Source of the DNA: Variovorax paradoxus
Lineage (GTDB): Bacteria > Pseudomonadota > Gammaproteobacteria > Burkholderiales > Burkholderiaceae_C
DNA: 64,000 nt
Assembly (NCBI RefSeq): GCF_902712855.1
Contig: NZ_LR743507.1
Span: 2,776,001-2,840,000 of the forward strand
Reading direction: 5' to 3'
Shown here: positions 11,284-21,014 of the stretch, piece by piece
Layout of the letters: every line of letters starts with the position of its first letter
How positions within the stretch are numbered: position 1 is the stretch's first letter
Notes under the pieces: model-generated
Database searches by the model: none
What the model saw: only the letters and a program-made list of their open reading frames with translations
What the model was told of the DNA's origin: nothing
Made by a program: the position numbers and the translations under genes

Positions 11284-13692
11284 ATGGACGACTCCCAACC
11301 CCCGCTCGATCTCCAGGGTCCCACCGACGGCGACACGACGCTGACGCTGGCCGACTACGCGCAGACCGCCTACCTCGAGTACGCGCTCAGCGTGGTCAAG
11401 GGCCGCGCGCTGCCCGATGTGTCCGACGGCCAGAAGCCTGTGCAGCGCCGCATCCTTTACTCGATGTCGCGCATGGGCCTGGGCTTCGGCGGCACCAACG
11501 GCACCGTGGGCGCCAAGCCGGTCAAGAGCGCGCGCGTGGTCGGCGACGTGCTCGGCCGCTTCCATCCGCACAGCGACCAGGCCGCCTACGACGCGCTGGT
11601 GCGCATGGCGCAGGACTTCTCGCAGCGCTATCCGCTGGTCGACGGCCAGGGCAACTTCGGTTCGCGCGACGGCGACGGCGCCGCGGCCATGCGCTACACC
11701 GAGGCGCGCCTGGCGCGCATCACCAGCCTGCTGCTCGACGAGATCGACGAAGGCACGGTCGACTTCATTCCCAACTACGACGGCAGCACCGAAGAACCGC
11801 GCCTGTTGCCCGCGCGGCTGCCGTTCACGCTGCTCAACGGCGCAAGCGGCATCGCGGTGGGCCTGGCCACTGAAATCCCGAGCCACAACCTGCGCGAGAT
11901 CGCCGATGCCTGCGTGGCGCTGATCAAGTCGAACGGCCAGCTCAGCGAAGAAGAACTCTTCGCCATCGTGCCCGGCCCCGACTACCCGGGGGGCGCGCAG
12001 ATCATCAGCAGCGCCACCGACATCGCGGACGCCTACCGCACCGGCCGCGGCTCGCTCAAGGCGCGTGCGCGCTGGAAGATCGAGGAACTGGCGCGCGGGC
12101 AGTGGCAGCTGGTGGTCAACGAGCTGCCGCCGGGCGTGAGCACGCAGAAGGTGCTCGAGGAAATCGAGGAAATCACCAACCCCAAGGTCAAGGCCGGCAA
12201 GAAGGCGCTCTCCGCCGACCAGACCCAGCTGAAGGCCGCGATGCTGTCGGTGCTCGACGTGGTACGCGACGAGTCCAGCAAGGACGCCGCGGTGCGCCTG
12301 GTGTTCGAGCCCAAGACCTCGCGCATCAGCCAGGAAGAATTCATTACCACGCTGCTCGCGCAGACCTCGCTGGAAACCTCGTCGCCGATCAACCTGACGA
12401 TGGTGGGCATCGACGGCAAGCCCACGCAGAAGTCGCTGCGGCAGATGCTCAACGAATGGATCGCGTTCCGCGCCGTCACCGTCGAGAAGCGCTCGCAGCA
12501 CCGCCTGGGCAAGGTGATGGACCGCATCCACATCCTCGAGGGCCGGCAGCTGGTGCTGCTGAACATCGACGAGGTGATCGCGATCATCCGTGCCGCTGAA
12601 GACCCGAAGGCCGCGCTCATCGCGCGCTTCAACCTCAGCGAACGGCAGGCCGAGGACATCCTTGAAATCCGCCTGCGCCAACTGGCCCGGCTGGAGGCCA
12701 TCAAGATCGAGCAGGAGCTGTCGAACCTGCGCGATGACCAGAAGAAGCTCGAGGACATCCTCGCCAGCCCCGCTGCGCTGCGCCGCCTGCTGGTGAAGGA
12801 GATCGAAGCCGACGCCAAGACCTTCGAAGACCCGCGCCGCACGCTCATCCAGGCCGAGAAGCGCGCCGTGGCCGAGGTCAAGGTGGTCGACGAGCCCGTC
12901 ACGGTCATCGTGTCGCAGAAGGGCTGGGTGCGCGCGCAGAAGGGCTGGGCCAGCGAGAAGGCCGCGGCCAACGGCGCCAACGGTGAAAAGGGCGTTCCCG
13001 AGTACAGCTTCAAGTCGGGCGACTCGCTTTACGGCGCATTCGAATGCCGCAGCGTCGACACGCTGCTGGTGTTCGGCTCGGCCAAGGACAAGAGCGTGCG
13101 CGTCTACACCGTGCCCGTGGCCTCGCTGCCCGGTGCGCGCGGCGACGGCCAGCCGGTCACCACGCTCATCGATCTGGATGCCGGCACGCACGTCACGCAC
13201 TTCTTCGCCGGCCCGGTGGGCGCGAGCGTGCTGCTGGCCAACACCGGCGGCTACGGCTTCATCGCCACGGTCGAGAACATGATGTCGCGCCAGCGCGGCG
13301 GCAAGGCCTTCATCGACGTGGGCGAGGGCGAGCAGCTCTGCCGTCCGTCGCTGGTGGGCGGCGCGAGCGGCGCCGAACCCATGCCAGCGGCCACGCACGT
13401 GGCCTGCGCATCGACGGGCGGGCGCATCCTGACCTTCGAGATCGCCGAGCTCAAGAGCCTGCCGAAGGGCGGGCGCGGCCTCACGCTGATCGACCTCGAG
13501 CCCAAGGACACCCTGGCCGGTGCCGCGGCCTACACGCGCAGCGTGCGCATCGAGGGCATCGGCCGCGGCGGCAAGGAGCGCGAGGAGACGCTGGAGATCC
13601 GCACGCTCAACAACGCCCGCGGCAGCCGCGCGCGCAAGGGCAAGGCGGCCGACCTGGGCTTCAAGCCGTCGGGCATCGTGCGGGTGCTCTGA
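11284..13692 (+). CDS. parC: DNA topoisomerase IV subunit A, 802 aa
   Basis: ParC is the DNA cleavage/rejoining subunit. The catalytic Tyr138 lies in AAMRYTEAR, preceded by the quinolone-determining region KSARVVGDVLGRFHPHSD. The C-terminal third is a degenerate beta-pinwheel, as expected of ParC rather than GyrA. The track-level extension upstream of 11284 lacks coding character; ATG 11284 gives the usual start just before the conserved TLADYAQ segment. The stop codon overlaps the next small gene's start (TGATG). Confidence 0.95.
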   Translation: MDDSQPPLDLQGPTDGDTTLTLADYAQTAYLEYALSVVKGRALPDVSDGQKPVQRRILYSMSRMGLGFGGTNGTVGAKPVKSARVVGDVLGRFHPHSDQAAYDALVRMAQDFSQRYPLVDGQGNFGSRDGDGAAAMRYTEARLARITSLLLDEIDEGTVDFIPNYDGSTEEPRLLPARLPFTLLNGASGIAVGLATEIPSHNLREIADACVALIKSNGQLSEEELFAIVPGPDYPGGAQIISSATDIADAYRTGRGSLKARARWKIEELARGQWQLVVNELPPGVSTQKVLEEIEEITNPKVKAGKKALSADQTQLKAAMLSVLDVVRDESSKDAAVRLVFEPKTSRISQEEFITTLLAQTSLETSSPINLTMVGIDGKPTQKSLRQMLNEWIAFRAVTVEKRSQHRLGKVMDRIHILEGRQLVLLNIDEVIAIIRAAEDPKAALIARFNLSERQAEDILEIRLRQLARLEAIKIEQELSNLRDDQKKLEDILASPAALRRLLVKEIEADAKTFEDPRRTLIQAEKRAVAEVKVVDEPVTVIVSQKGWVRAQKGWASEKAAANGANGEKGVPEYSFKSGDSLYGAFECRSVDTLLVFGSAKDKSVRVYTVPVASLPGARGDGQPVTTLIDLDAGTHVTHFFAGPVGASVLLANTGGYGFIATVENMMSRQRGGKAFIDVGEGEQLCRPSLVGGASGAEPMPAATHVACASTGGRILTFEIAELKSLPKGGRGLTLIDLEPKDTLAGAAAYTRSVRIEGIGRGGKEREETLEIRTLNNARGSRARKGKAADLGFKPSGIVRVL

Positions 13693-13883
13693 TGGGCGGC
13701 ATCGACATCAGCGTCATCGGCATCTTCATTGCCGTGGTCACCGGCCTCGGCAGCTACGTGCTGGGCAAGCATTTCCGCGAGAAGCGTGCTGCCAGGCGGC
13801 GCGAGAAGGACCGCATCGCCGCGCAGGCCGGCGAGACGCGCCAGGTTCGCCGGGCGCGCGAGCGCAAGGAGCGCGGCGAGTAG
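13692..13883 (+). CDS. Small membrane protein with basic tail, 63 aa
   Basis: It begins within the stop codon of parC (TGATG), a strong sign of translational coupling. Residues 5-25 are a hydrophobic segment (ISVIGIFIAVVTGLGSYV), followed by a long Arg/Lys/Glu-rich tail that may be a charged helix lying in the cytoplasm. I recognise no family. Its coupling to parC is the only context clue. Confidence 0.65.
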   Translation: MGGIDISVIGIFIAVVTGLGSYVLGKHFREKRAARRREKDRIAAQAGETRQVRRARERKERGE

Positions 13884-13943
13884 GCGCAGCGAGCCGCGGG
13901 CAGCTGCACCTGCGGCGCGCAAGGGCTGCAGTCTTCGAAGGGG

Positions 13944-15056
13944 CTACTTCAGCCCCACCCACCAACGCGTGTTGGTGCGCGCCTGTCCCACCGTCACCAC
14001 CTCGCCGATCACCGGCGTCGCCAGCTCGATCTTCTTCGCCTCGGCGAGGTCCGCGATGCGGTCCAGCGGGTCGTGCCAGGTGTGGAAGGCCAGGTCGAAG
14101 GTGCTGTTGTGCACCGAGAAGAACACCTTCCCGCGCAGGTCCTCGAAGGCCTGCACGCTCTGCTCGGGCGTCATGTGCACGGCGGGCCACATGGCGTCGT
14201 AGGCGCCGTTCTCCATCAGCGCGATGTCGAAGCCGCCGAAGCGCTCGCCGATCTGCCTGAAGCCCGGGAAGTAGCCCGAGTCGCCGCTGTAGAAGATGCG
14301 CTGGTCCCCGCTCTGTATCACCCAGGAGGCCCACAGGGTGCGGTCGCGGTCGCCCAGCGTGCGGCCCGAGAAATGCTGCGCAGGCGTGGCGGTGAGCTTC
14401 ACGCCGTCGTGCTCGGCGCCTTGCCACCAGTCGAGCTCGCTCACGCGCTCGACCGGCACGCCCATCACCACCAGCCGCGTGCGCACGCCCAGCGGCACGA
14501 AGTAGTGCTTCACCGTCTTCGACAGGTACTCGATGGTGGCGACGTCGAGGTGGTCGTAGTGGTCGTGCGAGAGGATCACGCCCTCGATGGGCGGAAGCTG
14601 CTCGAGCGCGATCGGCGGCTGGTGGAAGCGCTTCGGCCCGGCCCACTGCACCGGCGACACCCGTTCGCTGAACACCGGGTCGATCAGCCAGTACTTGCCG
14701 CGCAGCTTGAGCAGGTGCGACGAATGGCCCAGGCGCACCACGTGGTTGGTGCCGGCGTCGAGCGCATCGAGCGTGGCCTTGTCCAGCGGCTTCACCGGGA
14801 TGGGGTCGACGGGCACGCTGTCGACCTTGCTGCCCACGATGAAGCGCGACCAGATCCGCCAGGCGCTGGCCTGCGCGGGCAGGTCGGGGTTGGCCATGTT
14901 GTGGAAGCCGCCGTCGCGGAACTGCGGCGAACTGTCGTAGCGCGCTTCGCTGCCGCCGGCGGCGCCGCAGCCCGCGATGAACGCGCAGCCGGCCGCGGCC
15001 AGCGCGGTGCTCCGGCGAAGGAGTTGGGGCAGGTAGGAGCCCTGTTCGTCAGCCAT
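13944..15056 (-). CDS. MBL-fold hydrolase lipoprotein (NAPE-PLD/UlaG-like), 370 aa
   Basis: The N-terminus has a hydrophobic stretch ending in IAGC with Cys30 as possible lipidation site. The zinc motif HDHYDHLD spans residues 164-171, with later ligands in PAQHFSGR and GDSGYFPG. The WAGPKRFHQPP and SWVIQSGDQRIFYSGDSG segments match the N-acyl-phosphatidylethanolamine phospholipase D branch of the superfamily. Role in bacteria of this branch is not well known. A divergent promoter region separates it from the lipase-like gene. Confidence 0.85.
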   Translation of the reverse strand: MADEQGSYLPQLLRRSTALAAAGCAFIAGCGAAGGSEARYDSSPQFRDGGFHNMANPDLPAQASAWRIWSRFIVGSKVDSVPVDPIPVKPLDKATLDALDAGTNHVVRLGHSSHLLKLRGKYWLIDPVFSERVSPVQWAGPKRFHQPPIALEQLPPIEGVILSHDHYDHLDVATIEYLSKTVKHYFVPLGVRTRLVVMGVPVERVSELDWWQGAEHDGVKLTATPAQHFSGRTLGDRDRTLWASWVIQSGDQRIFYSGDSGYFPGFRQIGERFGGFDIALMENGAYDAMWPAVHMTPEQSVQAFEDLRGKVFFSVHNSTFDLAFHTWHDPLDRIADLAEAKKIELATPVIGEVVTVGQARTNTRWWVGLK

Positions 15057-15276
15057 GGGGAACCTTCTGGATTGTGTTTGTCGGATGGCGCGAGACTAGC
15101 GACGACGCGCATTCCAATGGTTTCAGCCGCAGAAACATTCGCCCGGCAGGGGCATTCCGGCGCCTCCGGCGGGCGCGTGCCATGGCGTGCGGTCGTATGC
15201 CATGCGCGGTATGGCGCTCCCTGCGGCGGCCCGGCAAACTGCCCGGCTTCATCGGCTTGGACGAGGCGGCACGGAC

Positions 15277-16869
15277 ATGAGCGGCAACCGGTACCCCATC
15301 ATCTATGTGCGCGGCTACGCGATGACCGAGTCGGAGCGGGACGACACCGCGGCCGATCCGTTCTGCGGCTTCAACCTGGGCTCCACCGTGTACCGCGCCA
15401 CGGTCAAGAAGGATGCGCCCGCGCAGAAGTTCGTCTTCGAGTCGCCGGTGGTACGTCTGCTGGCCGACTACCAGTACCAGAGCGTCTACCAGAACGGCCT
15501 GGACATCCTCGACCCCGACTGGAAGCCCTCGCCCGACGAGACCGGCAAGGACGTCGACGGCCTGCCGTCGGCCTCGATCATCATCTACCGCTACTACGAC
15601 TCGGGTTCAGAGCTGCTCGGCGACGGCAAGTCGAAGGACGTCAAGGTGTACGCGCAGGGCCTGAGCCAGCTGATCCTGCGCGTGCGCGACCTCGTGGTGC
15701 AGCGCGAGGGGCCGGGTTATTCGGCCGCCGACTTCCGCTGCTACCTCGTCGCGCATTCGATGGGCGGGCTGGTGGTGCGTGCCTTCCTGCAGAACGCGGG
15801 GCTCGGCGACGCAGAGGCCCGCCGCTGCGTCGACAAGGTGTTCACCTACGCCACGCCGCACAACGGCATCGACATGGGCGGCATCAACGTGCCGGCCTGG
15901 CTCACGGCCGCCGAGATGAACACCTTCAACCGCGAGAAGATGTCGGAGTTCCTGGACACCGCGCCCGTCAACGGCCGCATGGACTACCTGCCGGCCACGG
16001 CGTTTCCGGCCGAGCGCGTCTTCTGCATGGTCGGCTCCAACCGCGGCGACTACGAAAGCGCCAAGGGCCTCGCGCGCATGTTCGCTGGCCACGGCAGCGA
16101 CGGGCTGGTGCGCATCGAGAACGCCTCGCTCTGGTCGACCGACGCCGCCGGCAGGACGCAGCCGGTGGCCACCGCCTACACCTACCGATCGCACTCGGGC
16201 TTCTTCGGCATCGTCAATTCGGAGGAGGCCTACCAGAACCTCGTGCGCTTCCTGTTCGGGGACGTGCGGGTGGACCTGTGGTTCGACGTCGACGGCGTCA
16301 CCCTGCCGCCCGACCTTCCCGCCGGGGCCGACGTCGATGCGCTCTACCAGGTCGAGCTGCTGGCCGCGCCGCGCGGCAAGCGCTGGTACCTGAGCCGGCG
16401 CGTGGCGGAGGAGGACTCGCCCGCCTGCCGCACGCACAAGGAGCTGACCGACCCCGCCAGGGCCGAGCGTCGCGCCATCTACCTGTCGACCGTGTTCCTG
16501 GCCAACCGGGCGCGCGTGAAGCAGGACCGCCCGACGCTGGCCTACGCCATGACGCTGGGCGTTCGCGTGCCCGACTACCAGGTCGACAACAAGTTCTGGC
16601 TCGACGGCCACTACGAGGGCAGTTCGCTGTTCCGCGACACGCTGGTGATCGAGATCGCGCCGCCCCAGGCCGGGGACCCGGCGCAGAACTGGAACGTCAA
16701 GTACGGCTGGCAGACCGACACGGCGGGGCAGGCCTCGCTGCCCATGAGCCCGAAGCAGCTCGCCAGCGGCAAGCTGCAGTTCGTGGTGCCGCTGTCGAGC
16801 CTGGGCGCCGCGCCGTCGGCGCCGGGCATCAGCGGCAAGGTGCGGCTGGAGGTCAGCGCCTGGAGCTAG
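15277..16869 (+). CDS. Alpha/beta hydrolase with lipase-type nucleophile motif, 530 aa
   Basis: The first ~330 residues are a lipase/PGAP1-like hydrolase: Ser161 in the nucleophile elbow AHSMGG, a probable oxyanion region IIYVRGYAM at the start, and TPHNGIDMGG after the nucleophile. The C-terminal ~200 residues form beta-rich material of unknown type. There is no signal peptide, so it is presumably cytoplasmic or exported without Sec. The start ATG at 15277 directly precedes the first conserved strand; no strong Shine-Dalgarno site is visible. Confidence 0.8.
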   Translation: MSGNRYPIIYVRGYAMTESERDDTAADPFCGFNLGSTVYRATVKKDAPAQKFVFESPVVRLLADYQYQSVYQNGLDILDPDWKPSPDETGKDVDGLPSASIIIYRYYDSGSELLGDGKSKDVKVYAQGLSQLILRVRDLVVQREGPGYSAADFRCYLVAHSMGGLVVRAFLQNAGLGDAEARRCVDKVFTYATPHNGIDMGGINVPAWLTAAEMNTFNREKMSEFLDTAPVNGRMDYLPATAFPAERVFCMVGSNRGDYESAKGLARMFAGHGSDGLVRIENASLWSTDAAGRTQPVATAYTYRSHSGFFGIVNSEEAYQNLVRFLFGDVRVDLWFDVDGVTLPPDLPAGADVDALYQVELLAAPRGKRWYLSRRVAEEDSPACRTHKELTDPARAERRAIYLSTVFLANRARVKQDRPTLAYAMTLGVRVPDYQVDNKFWLDGHYEGSSLFRDTLVIEIAPPQAGDPAQNWNVKYGWQTDTAGQASLPMSPKQLASGKLQFVVPLSSLGAAPSAPGISGKVRLEVSAWS

Positions 16870-16920
16870 GGTTCGGGGTAAGGCCGGGGTCAGATTGGGG
16901 CGCTCACAATCGCGCCCACC

Positions 16921-17334
16921 ATGCATTACCTCCTTTTCATCGGCGCACTCCTGTTCTTCGCGTTCATGACGCCGGTCAAGGTCGCGGTGGCGGTCGGGGC
17001 GCTGGTGCTGTCCGTGACCCTGGTGGTCAAGGTGTCGGCGCAGGTGGTAGCGGGTGTGTCGCCGACGCTGGGCGAGTCCTTCCGCGCTGTCTTCTACGCC
17101 TCGCTGCTGGTGGCGCTGGCGCTGCTGGGCGCCATGAGCTTCTCGAGCGGCACGGGCATCCACCACATCGAGGGCTGGCCCGCGGCGGCCTTGCTCGCGG
17201 GGCTGTTCGTGGCCTACACGCTGGGTTTCCAGCTGGGCATCGGCACCTCGTTCGGTGCCAGCGCGGTGGTGGCGCTGGTCTCGACGCTGCTGTCGGGCGC
17301 CATACTCTGGTCGGTCAGGAATTTCTCCTTCTGA
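16921..17334 (+). CDS. Polytopic membrane protein, 137 aa
   Basis: Four hydrophobic segments at about residues 3-40 (two), 58-74, 85-105 and 112-130 make this an inner-membrane protein with very short loops. There is no recognisable transport or enzyme motif. It lies 51 bases after the lipase-like gene and 26 bases before an isochorismatase-like gene on the same strand, so co-transcription is possible. Function unknown. Confidence 0.7.
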   Translation: MHYLLFIGALLFFAFMTPVKVAVAVGALVLSVTLVVKVSAQVVAGVSPTLGESFRAVFYASLLVALALLGAMSFSSGTGIHHIEGWPAAALLAGLFVAYTLGFQLGIGTSFGASAVVALVSTLLSGAILWSVRNFSF

Positions 17335-17360
17335 CCTGAACCCTTCCATCCCATCCGCCC

Positions 17361-17900
17361 ATGACAAGAACTGCCGTCCTCGTGATCGATGTCCAGCGTG
17401 GCCTTTGCGACGATCCGCCGCGCCCGCATGAAGCCGGGGCGGTGATGCAGCGCATCAACGCGCTCACCGCACGCGCCCGTGCGGCAGGCGTGCCGGTGGC
17501 CTTCATCCAGCACGAGAATGCGGTCGACTTGGAGTTCGATTCCGAGCGCTGGCAGCTCGCCGGCGCATTGAACACCGAAGTGCGCGACGCGAAGATCCGC
17601 AAGACCACGCCCGATTCATTCCTGCGCACGCCGCTGGAGGCATGGCTCATGGAGCACGGCGCGCGGCGTGTGGTGGTGTGCGGCTACTCGTCGGAGTTCT
17701 GCGTGGACACCACCGTGCGGCGCGCCGCGGCGCTGGGCTACGAGGTGGTGCTGGCGGCCGACGCGCACACCTCGCACGACAAGCCGCATGCCACCGGTGC
17801 GCAGATCCGCGCGCACCACAACGCCACGCTCGCGGACATCACGAGCTTCGGCGTGCCGATTCGCGCAGAGCCCTCCGCCGACATCGCGCTGGCCGGCTGA
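17361..17900 (+). CDS. Cysteine hydrolase, isochorismatase-like family, 179 aa
   Basis: The catalytic triad of the family is visible: Asp10 in VLVIDVQRG, a Lys near residue 81 (AKIRKTTPDSF) and Cys114 in SSEFCVDTT. The family hydrolyses C-N or ether bonds in small molecules (nicotinamide, N-carbamoyl compounds, isochorismate); the Cys form points to amidase-type rather than true isochorismatase activity. It is tail-to-tail with the aldo/keto reductase gene, one base apart. Confidence 0.88.
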   Translation: MTRTAVLVIDVQRGLCDDPPRPHEAGAVMQRINALTARARAAGVPVAFIQHENAVDLEFDSERWQLAGALNTEVRDAKIRKTTPDSFLRTPLEAWLMEHGARRVVVCGYSSEFCVDTTVRRAAALGYEVVLAADAHTSHDKPHATGAQIRAHHNATLADITSFGVPIRAEPSADIALAG

Positions 17901-17901
17901 G

Positions 17902-18912
17902 CTAGCCCGTCAGGCCGGCGGCGTGCGAGCGCCAGAAGGCCGCGTCGCCGTACGTGCCCGCACCGGCGGCCGCGTTGTCGGCCATGTGCTGCGCGCGGCT
18001 GGTGCCCGGAATGACGCAGGTCACGCCCGGATGCGCCAGCACGAACTTCAGCAGCACCTGGGCCCAGCCCGTGCAGCCGATGTCCGCCGCCCACGGCGGC
18101 AGCGGCTTGTCGCGCAGCCGGCGCAGCAGGCCGCCGCCACCGAAGGGCATGTTCGCGATCACCGCCACGCCGCGCTCGGCTGCCAGCGGCAGCAGGCGCT
18201 GCTCGGCCTCGCGGGCGTCGGCCGAGTAGTTGATCTGGAGGAAGTCGAGCTTCTCCGCGCGCAGCACGGCCTCGACCTCGGCGTAGGCCGAGGCGGTGTA
18301 GTGCGTGATGCCGATGTAGCGCACGCGGCCCTGTTCCTTCCAGCCGCGCAGCGTGGCGAGGTGGGTGCGCCAGTCGACCAGGTTGTGCACCTGCATCAGG
18401 TCGATGCGTTGCGTGCGCAGGCGCCTGAACGACTGCTCCATCTGTGCAATGCCGGCCTCGCGGCCCGAGGTCCAGACCTTGGTGGCGAGGAAGGCCTGCG
18501 CCTGCTGCTTCCTGGCCGCGGCCAGCAGTTCGCCGGTGGTTTCCTCGGAGCGGCCGTACATCGGCGAGCTGTCGATCAGTTTGCCGCCGGCGGCGAACAG
18601 CGCGTCGAGCACGCCGGGCAGGCGCTGGTATTCGTCGGTGCCGGGGCGCTGGTCGAAACCGATCCAGGTGCCGCAGCCGATGATCGGCAGCGTTTCCTGC
18701 GCGGAGACGGAGGAGGGAATGGGGCGGGAGTTCATCTGCGTCAAGGGCATCGCGGGCGTGCCCTGGGTTTGTGCGAGGGTCGGAAGCGCCGCGCCCGCGC
18801 AGAGGGCGGCGCCGAGCCGCAGCAGCCGGGCGCGCGTGAGGGAGGGGAGCCGCGACGTGCCGGGTCCTGCCTCCGTCGCGCTCGTGTTCGTGGTCGTCCT
18901 GGAAAGGGTCAC
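17902..18912 (-). CDS. Aldo/keto reductase with exported-type N-terminus, 336 aa
   Basis: A TIM-barrel NADPH-dependent oxidoreductase. The catalytic tetrad is visible as Asp and Tyr in LIDSSPMYGRSE, Lys in FLATKVW and His in LMQVHNL. The GTG start gives a long N-terminus with a hydrophobic stretch ending LAQTQ at about residue 48, which looks like a Sec/Tat export signal and is unusual for this normally cytoplasmic family. A shorter start inside the hydrophobic stretch cannot be excluded. Substrate unknown. Confidence 0.85.
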   Translation of the reverse strand: MTLSRTTTNTSATEAGPGTSRLPSLTRARLLRLGAALCAGAALPTLAQTQGTPAMPLTQMNSRPIPSSVSAQETLPIIGCGTWIGFDQRPGTDEYQRLPGVLDALFAAGGKLIDSSPMYGRSEETTGELLAAARKQQAQAFLATKVWTSGREAGIAQMEQSFRRLRTQRIDLMQVHNLVDWRTHLATLRGWKEQGRVRYIGITHYTASAYAEVEAVLRAEKLDFLQINYSADAREAEQRLLPLAAERGVAVIANMPFGGGGLLRRLRDKPLPPWAADIGCTGWAQVLLKFVLAHPGVTCVIPGTSRAQHMADNAAAGAGTYGDAAFWRSHAAGLTG

Positions 18913-18964
18913 GAACGAAATTCTGCGCTCGCAGGCCTCTCGCAGGAAGGCCCGGCGCGCAGGC

Positions 18965-20086
18965 TCAGCGCAGGTAGCGCCCGTCGGCCTTGAGCATCGA
19001 CAGCTCGGAGAATGTCAGCCCGCGGTGCTCGCCGGGGCGGTAGGCCACCGCAATGCCGCCGAGGTCGAGCGTCTTGAACGACTCCAGGCCCTTCTGCAGC
19101 GAGTCGGCCGTGGGGTTGGGGCCCGCGCGCTTCAGGCCCTCGGCCATCACCTTGGCGGTGACGTAGCCCTCGAGGCTTGCGTAGCTGAACTCGGTGGCGC
19201 CGATCTTCTTCATGGCCGCCTGGTATTCGGCGATGACCGGCATGGCGCTGTTCCAGGGATAGGGCACCACCTGCGAGATGACCACGCCGGCCGCGTCCTT
19301 CTTGATGTCCTGGAACAGCTTCTGTCCGTTGAGGAACGAGAACGAATAGAACGCCGTCTCGCCGCCGGCCGCACGGTAGGCGGTGATGAACTTCGCCGCC
19401 ACGTCGTTGGTGGCCGACAGCACCACCGCCTTGGGCTTGAGCTGCACCAGCTCGGCTGCCCGGGCCGCGGCGTCCGAGCCGTCGTTCTTGATGGCCACGC
19501 TGCCGACCATCTTGTCGCCACGCTCGGCAATGAACTTCTGCGTGCTTTCCATCGCCGAGCGCGCGCCCGGGTTGTCGTTGTGCGCAAAGGCGATGCGCGA
19601 CAGGCCGATGGTGAACAGGTGGTTCACGATGCGGCTGTATTCCTCGTCGAAGCTGATGCGCACCGGAAAGCCGTAATCGGTGAACTTCACCACCGGACCC
19701 GCGCCGGTGTACGGGCCGACCACCGGGATCTTCAGTTCGTTCGCGGCCTTCAGCGCACCCACCGACGACGACGTGCCGATGGGCATCAGGATGCCGACCG
19801 CGCCTTCGCCGACGAAGGTCTTGACGTTTTCCGCGCCCTTGGCGGGGTCGTAGGCGTCGTCGAGCTGGCGCAGCTCCACCGGGCGGCCGTTGATGCCGCC
19901 GCTGGCGTTCAGCGCCGTGAACATGGCGCGGATGCCGACGAGCGGCTCGGTCGACAGCGAAGCCAGCGGGCCGGTCTTCACGTAGGTCTGGCCGATGACG
20001 ATCGGCTTGGCCTGCGCCAGCGCGGGAGAGGCGGGGCCCAGCGCCAGGGTGAAGGCGGTGACGGCAGCGGCGATCAGGCGAATCAT
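18965..20086 (-). CDS. ABC transporter substrate-binding protein, LivK-like, 373 aa
   Basis: A periplasmic type I binding protein of the branched-chain amino acid/aromatic acid group. The ATG at 20086 gives a standard Sec signal (MIRLIAAAV...ALAQA); a GTG 18 bases upstream would add six residues. The mature part shows the two-lobed pattern: IVIGQTYVKTGPLASL at the start and INGRPVELRQLDD. No permease or ATPase genes are adjacent, so it is an orphan receptor that presumably feeds a transporter elsewhere. Confidence 0.88.
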   Translation of the reverse strand: MIRLIAAAVTAFTLALGPASPALAQAKPIVIGQTYVKTGPLASLSTEPLVGIRAMFTALNASGGINGRPVELRQLDDAYDPAKGAENVKTFVGEGAVGILMPIGTSSSVGALKAANELKIPVVGPYTGAGPVVKFTDYGFPVRISFDEEYSRIVNHLFTIGLSRIAFAHNDNPGARSAMESTQKFIAERGDKMVGSVAIKNDGSDAAARAAELVQLKPKAVVLSATNDVAAKFITAYRAAGGETAFYSFSFLNGQKLFQDIKKDAAGVVISQVVPYPWNSAMPVIAEYQAAMKKIGATEFSYASLEGYVTAKVMAEGLKRAGPNPTADSLQKGLESFKTLDLGGIAVAYRPGEHRGLTFSELSMLKADGRYLR

Positions 20087-20179
20087 TTTGTGGATAGAAG
20101 TCACAAAGTGTTAATCGATCGATCTTACGGCGCGGTCCACTGCGGGTAAACCGATCTTTGCTTGCGGCGCCATGAAATA

Positions 20180-20195
20180 CTGTATGAAAATACAG
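20180..20195. promoter_or_regulatory. LexA (SOS) box upstream of imuA
   Basis: The sequence CTGTATGAAAATACAG is an exact CTGT-N8-ACAG palindrome in an AT-rich flank (TA on the left, TTA on the right). It ends 15 bases before the imuA start and overlaps two upstream in-frame ATGs. A LexA dimer here would block transcription of the mutagenesis operon until DNA damage. Confidence 0.9.
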
Positions 20196-20210
20196 TTAAC
20201 AGTCTTCGCC

Positions 20211-21014
20211 ATGGGCCTTCCTTTCCTCGATTCCTTCTCCAACGCTGCGGGCCGCGGCGTCTGGCATGCCGACGAACTCGGCCTCGCCGACGCGCAGGTC
20301 ATCGCCACCGGCCACGCCGCGCTCGACGCCCAGTTGCCGGGCGGCGGCTGGCCTGTGGGCGCGATGACGGAGCTGCTGCAGGCCGCACCCGAAGCCCATG
20401 TCTGGCGATTGCTGCTGCCCGGCCTGGCCCGGGCGGTGCAGGCGCGCGGCGGCCCGGTGGTGCTGGTCGGCGCGCCTTACGAACCCTGCGGCGCGTCGCT
20501 GGCGGCGCAGGGGCTGCCGGTGGAATCGTTGATGTGCGTCAGGAGCGAGGCGCCGGCCGCGCGGCTGTGGGCCTGCGAGCAGGCGTTGCGCTGCGCCGAC
20601 GTCGCCGCCGTCGTGGCCTGGTTGCCGCAGGCGAGGGTGGGCGAACTGCGGCGGCTGCAACTGGCGGCGGCGCAGCACGAGCTGCTGCTGTTCGTGTGCC
20701 GGCCCGAATCGGTCGCGCTGTCGGCTTCTCCCGCGCGGTTGCGGCTGCGGGCGGAACGCTGCGAAGCCGATGCGTCGCAGATCGAACTGCACATTCTCAA
20801 GCGCCGCGGGCCACCGCTGGCTGCGCCGGTGCTGCTGCCGGCCCGCAACGAGCGCATGGCCGCGCTGCTGGCCGCGGCCCGGCTTCGGCGAAAGCTGCGC
20901 CACCAGCAGCAGGGCACGGTGCCTGCGGGCGAAACGGCCGGTGCCCGGGTGGTGCGCATCGACGCCTGGAAAGGAGGCCAGCATGCACTGGATCGCCTTG
21001 CGGTGGTTGCCTGA
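20211..21014 (+). CDS. imuA: Translesion synthesis-associated protein ImuA, 267 aa
   Basis: ImuA is a RecA-like protein without intact ATPase motifs that interacts with RecA and ImuB in damage-induced mutagenesis. The sequence shows the family pattern GHAALDAQLPGGGWPVGAMTE near the N-terminus and a long Ala/Leu/Arg-rich core. I placed the start at 20211 because ATGs at 20172 and 20184 lie in or before the LexA box. imuB starts 32 bases before the imuA stop, so translation is coupled. Confidence 0.9.
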   Translation: MGLPFLDSFSNAAGRGVWHADELGLADAQVIATGHAALDAQLPGGGWPVGAMTELLQAAPEAHVWRLLLPGLARAVQARGGPVVLVGAPYEPCGASLAAQGLPVESLMCVRSEAPAARLWACEQALRCADVAAVVAWLPQARVGELRRLQLAAAQHELLLFVCRPESVALSASPARLRLRAERCEADASQIELHILKRRGPPLAAPVLLPARNERMAALLAAARLRRKLRHQQQGTVPAGETAGARVVRIDAWKGGQHALDRLAVVA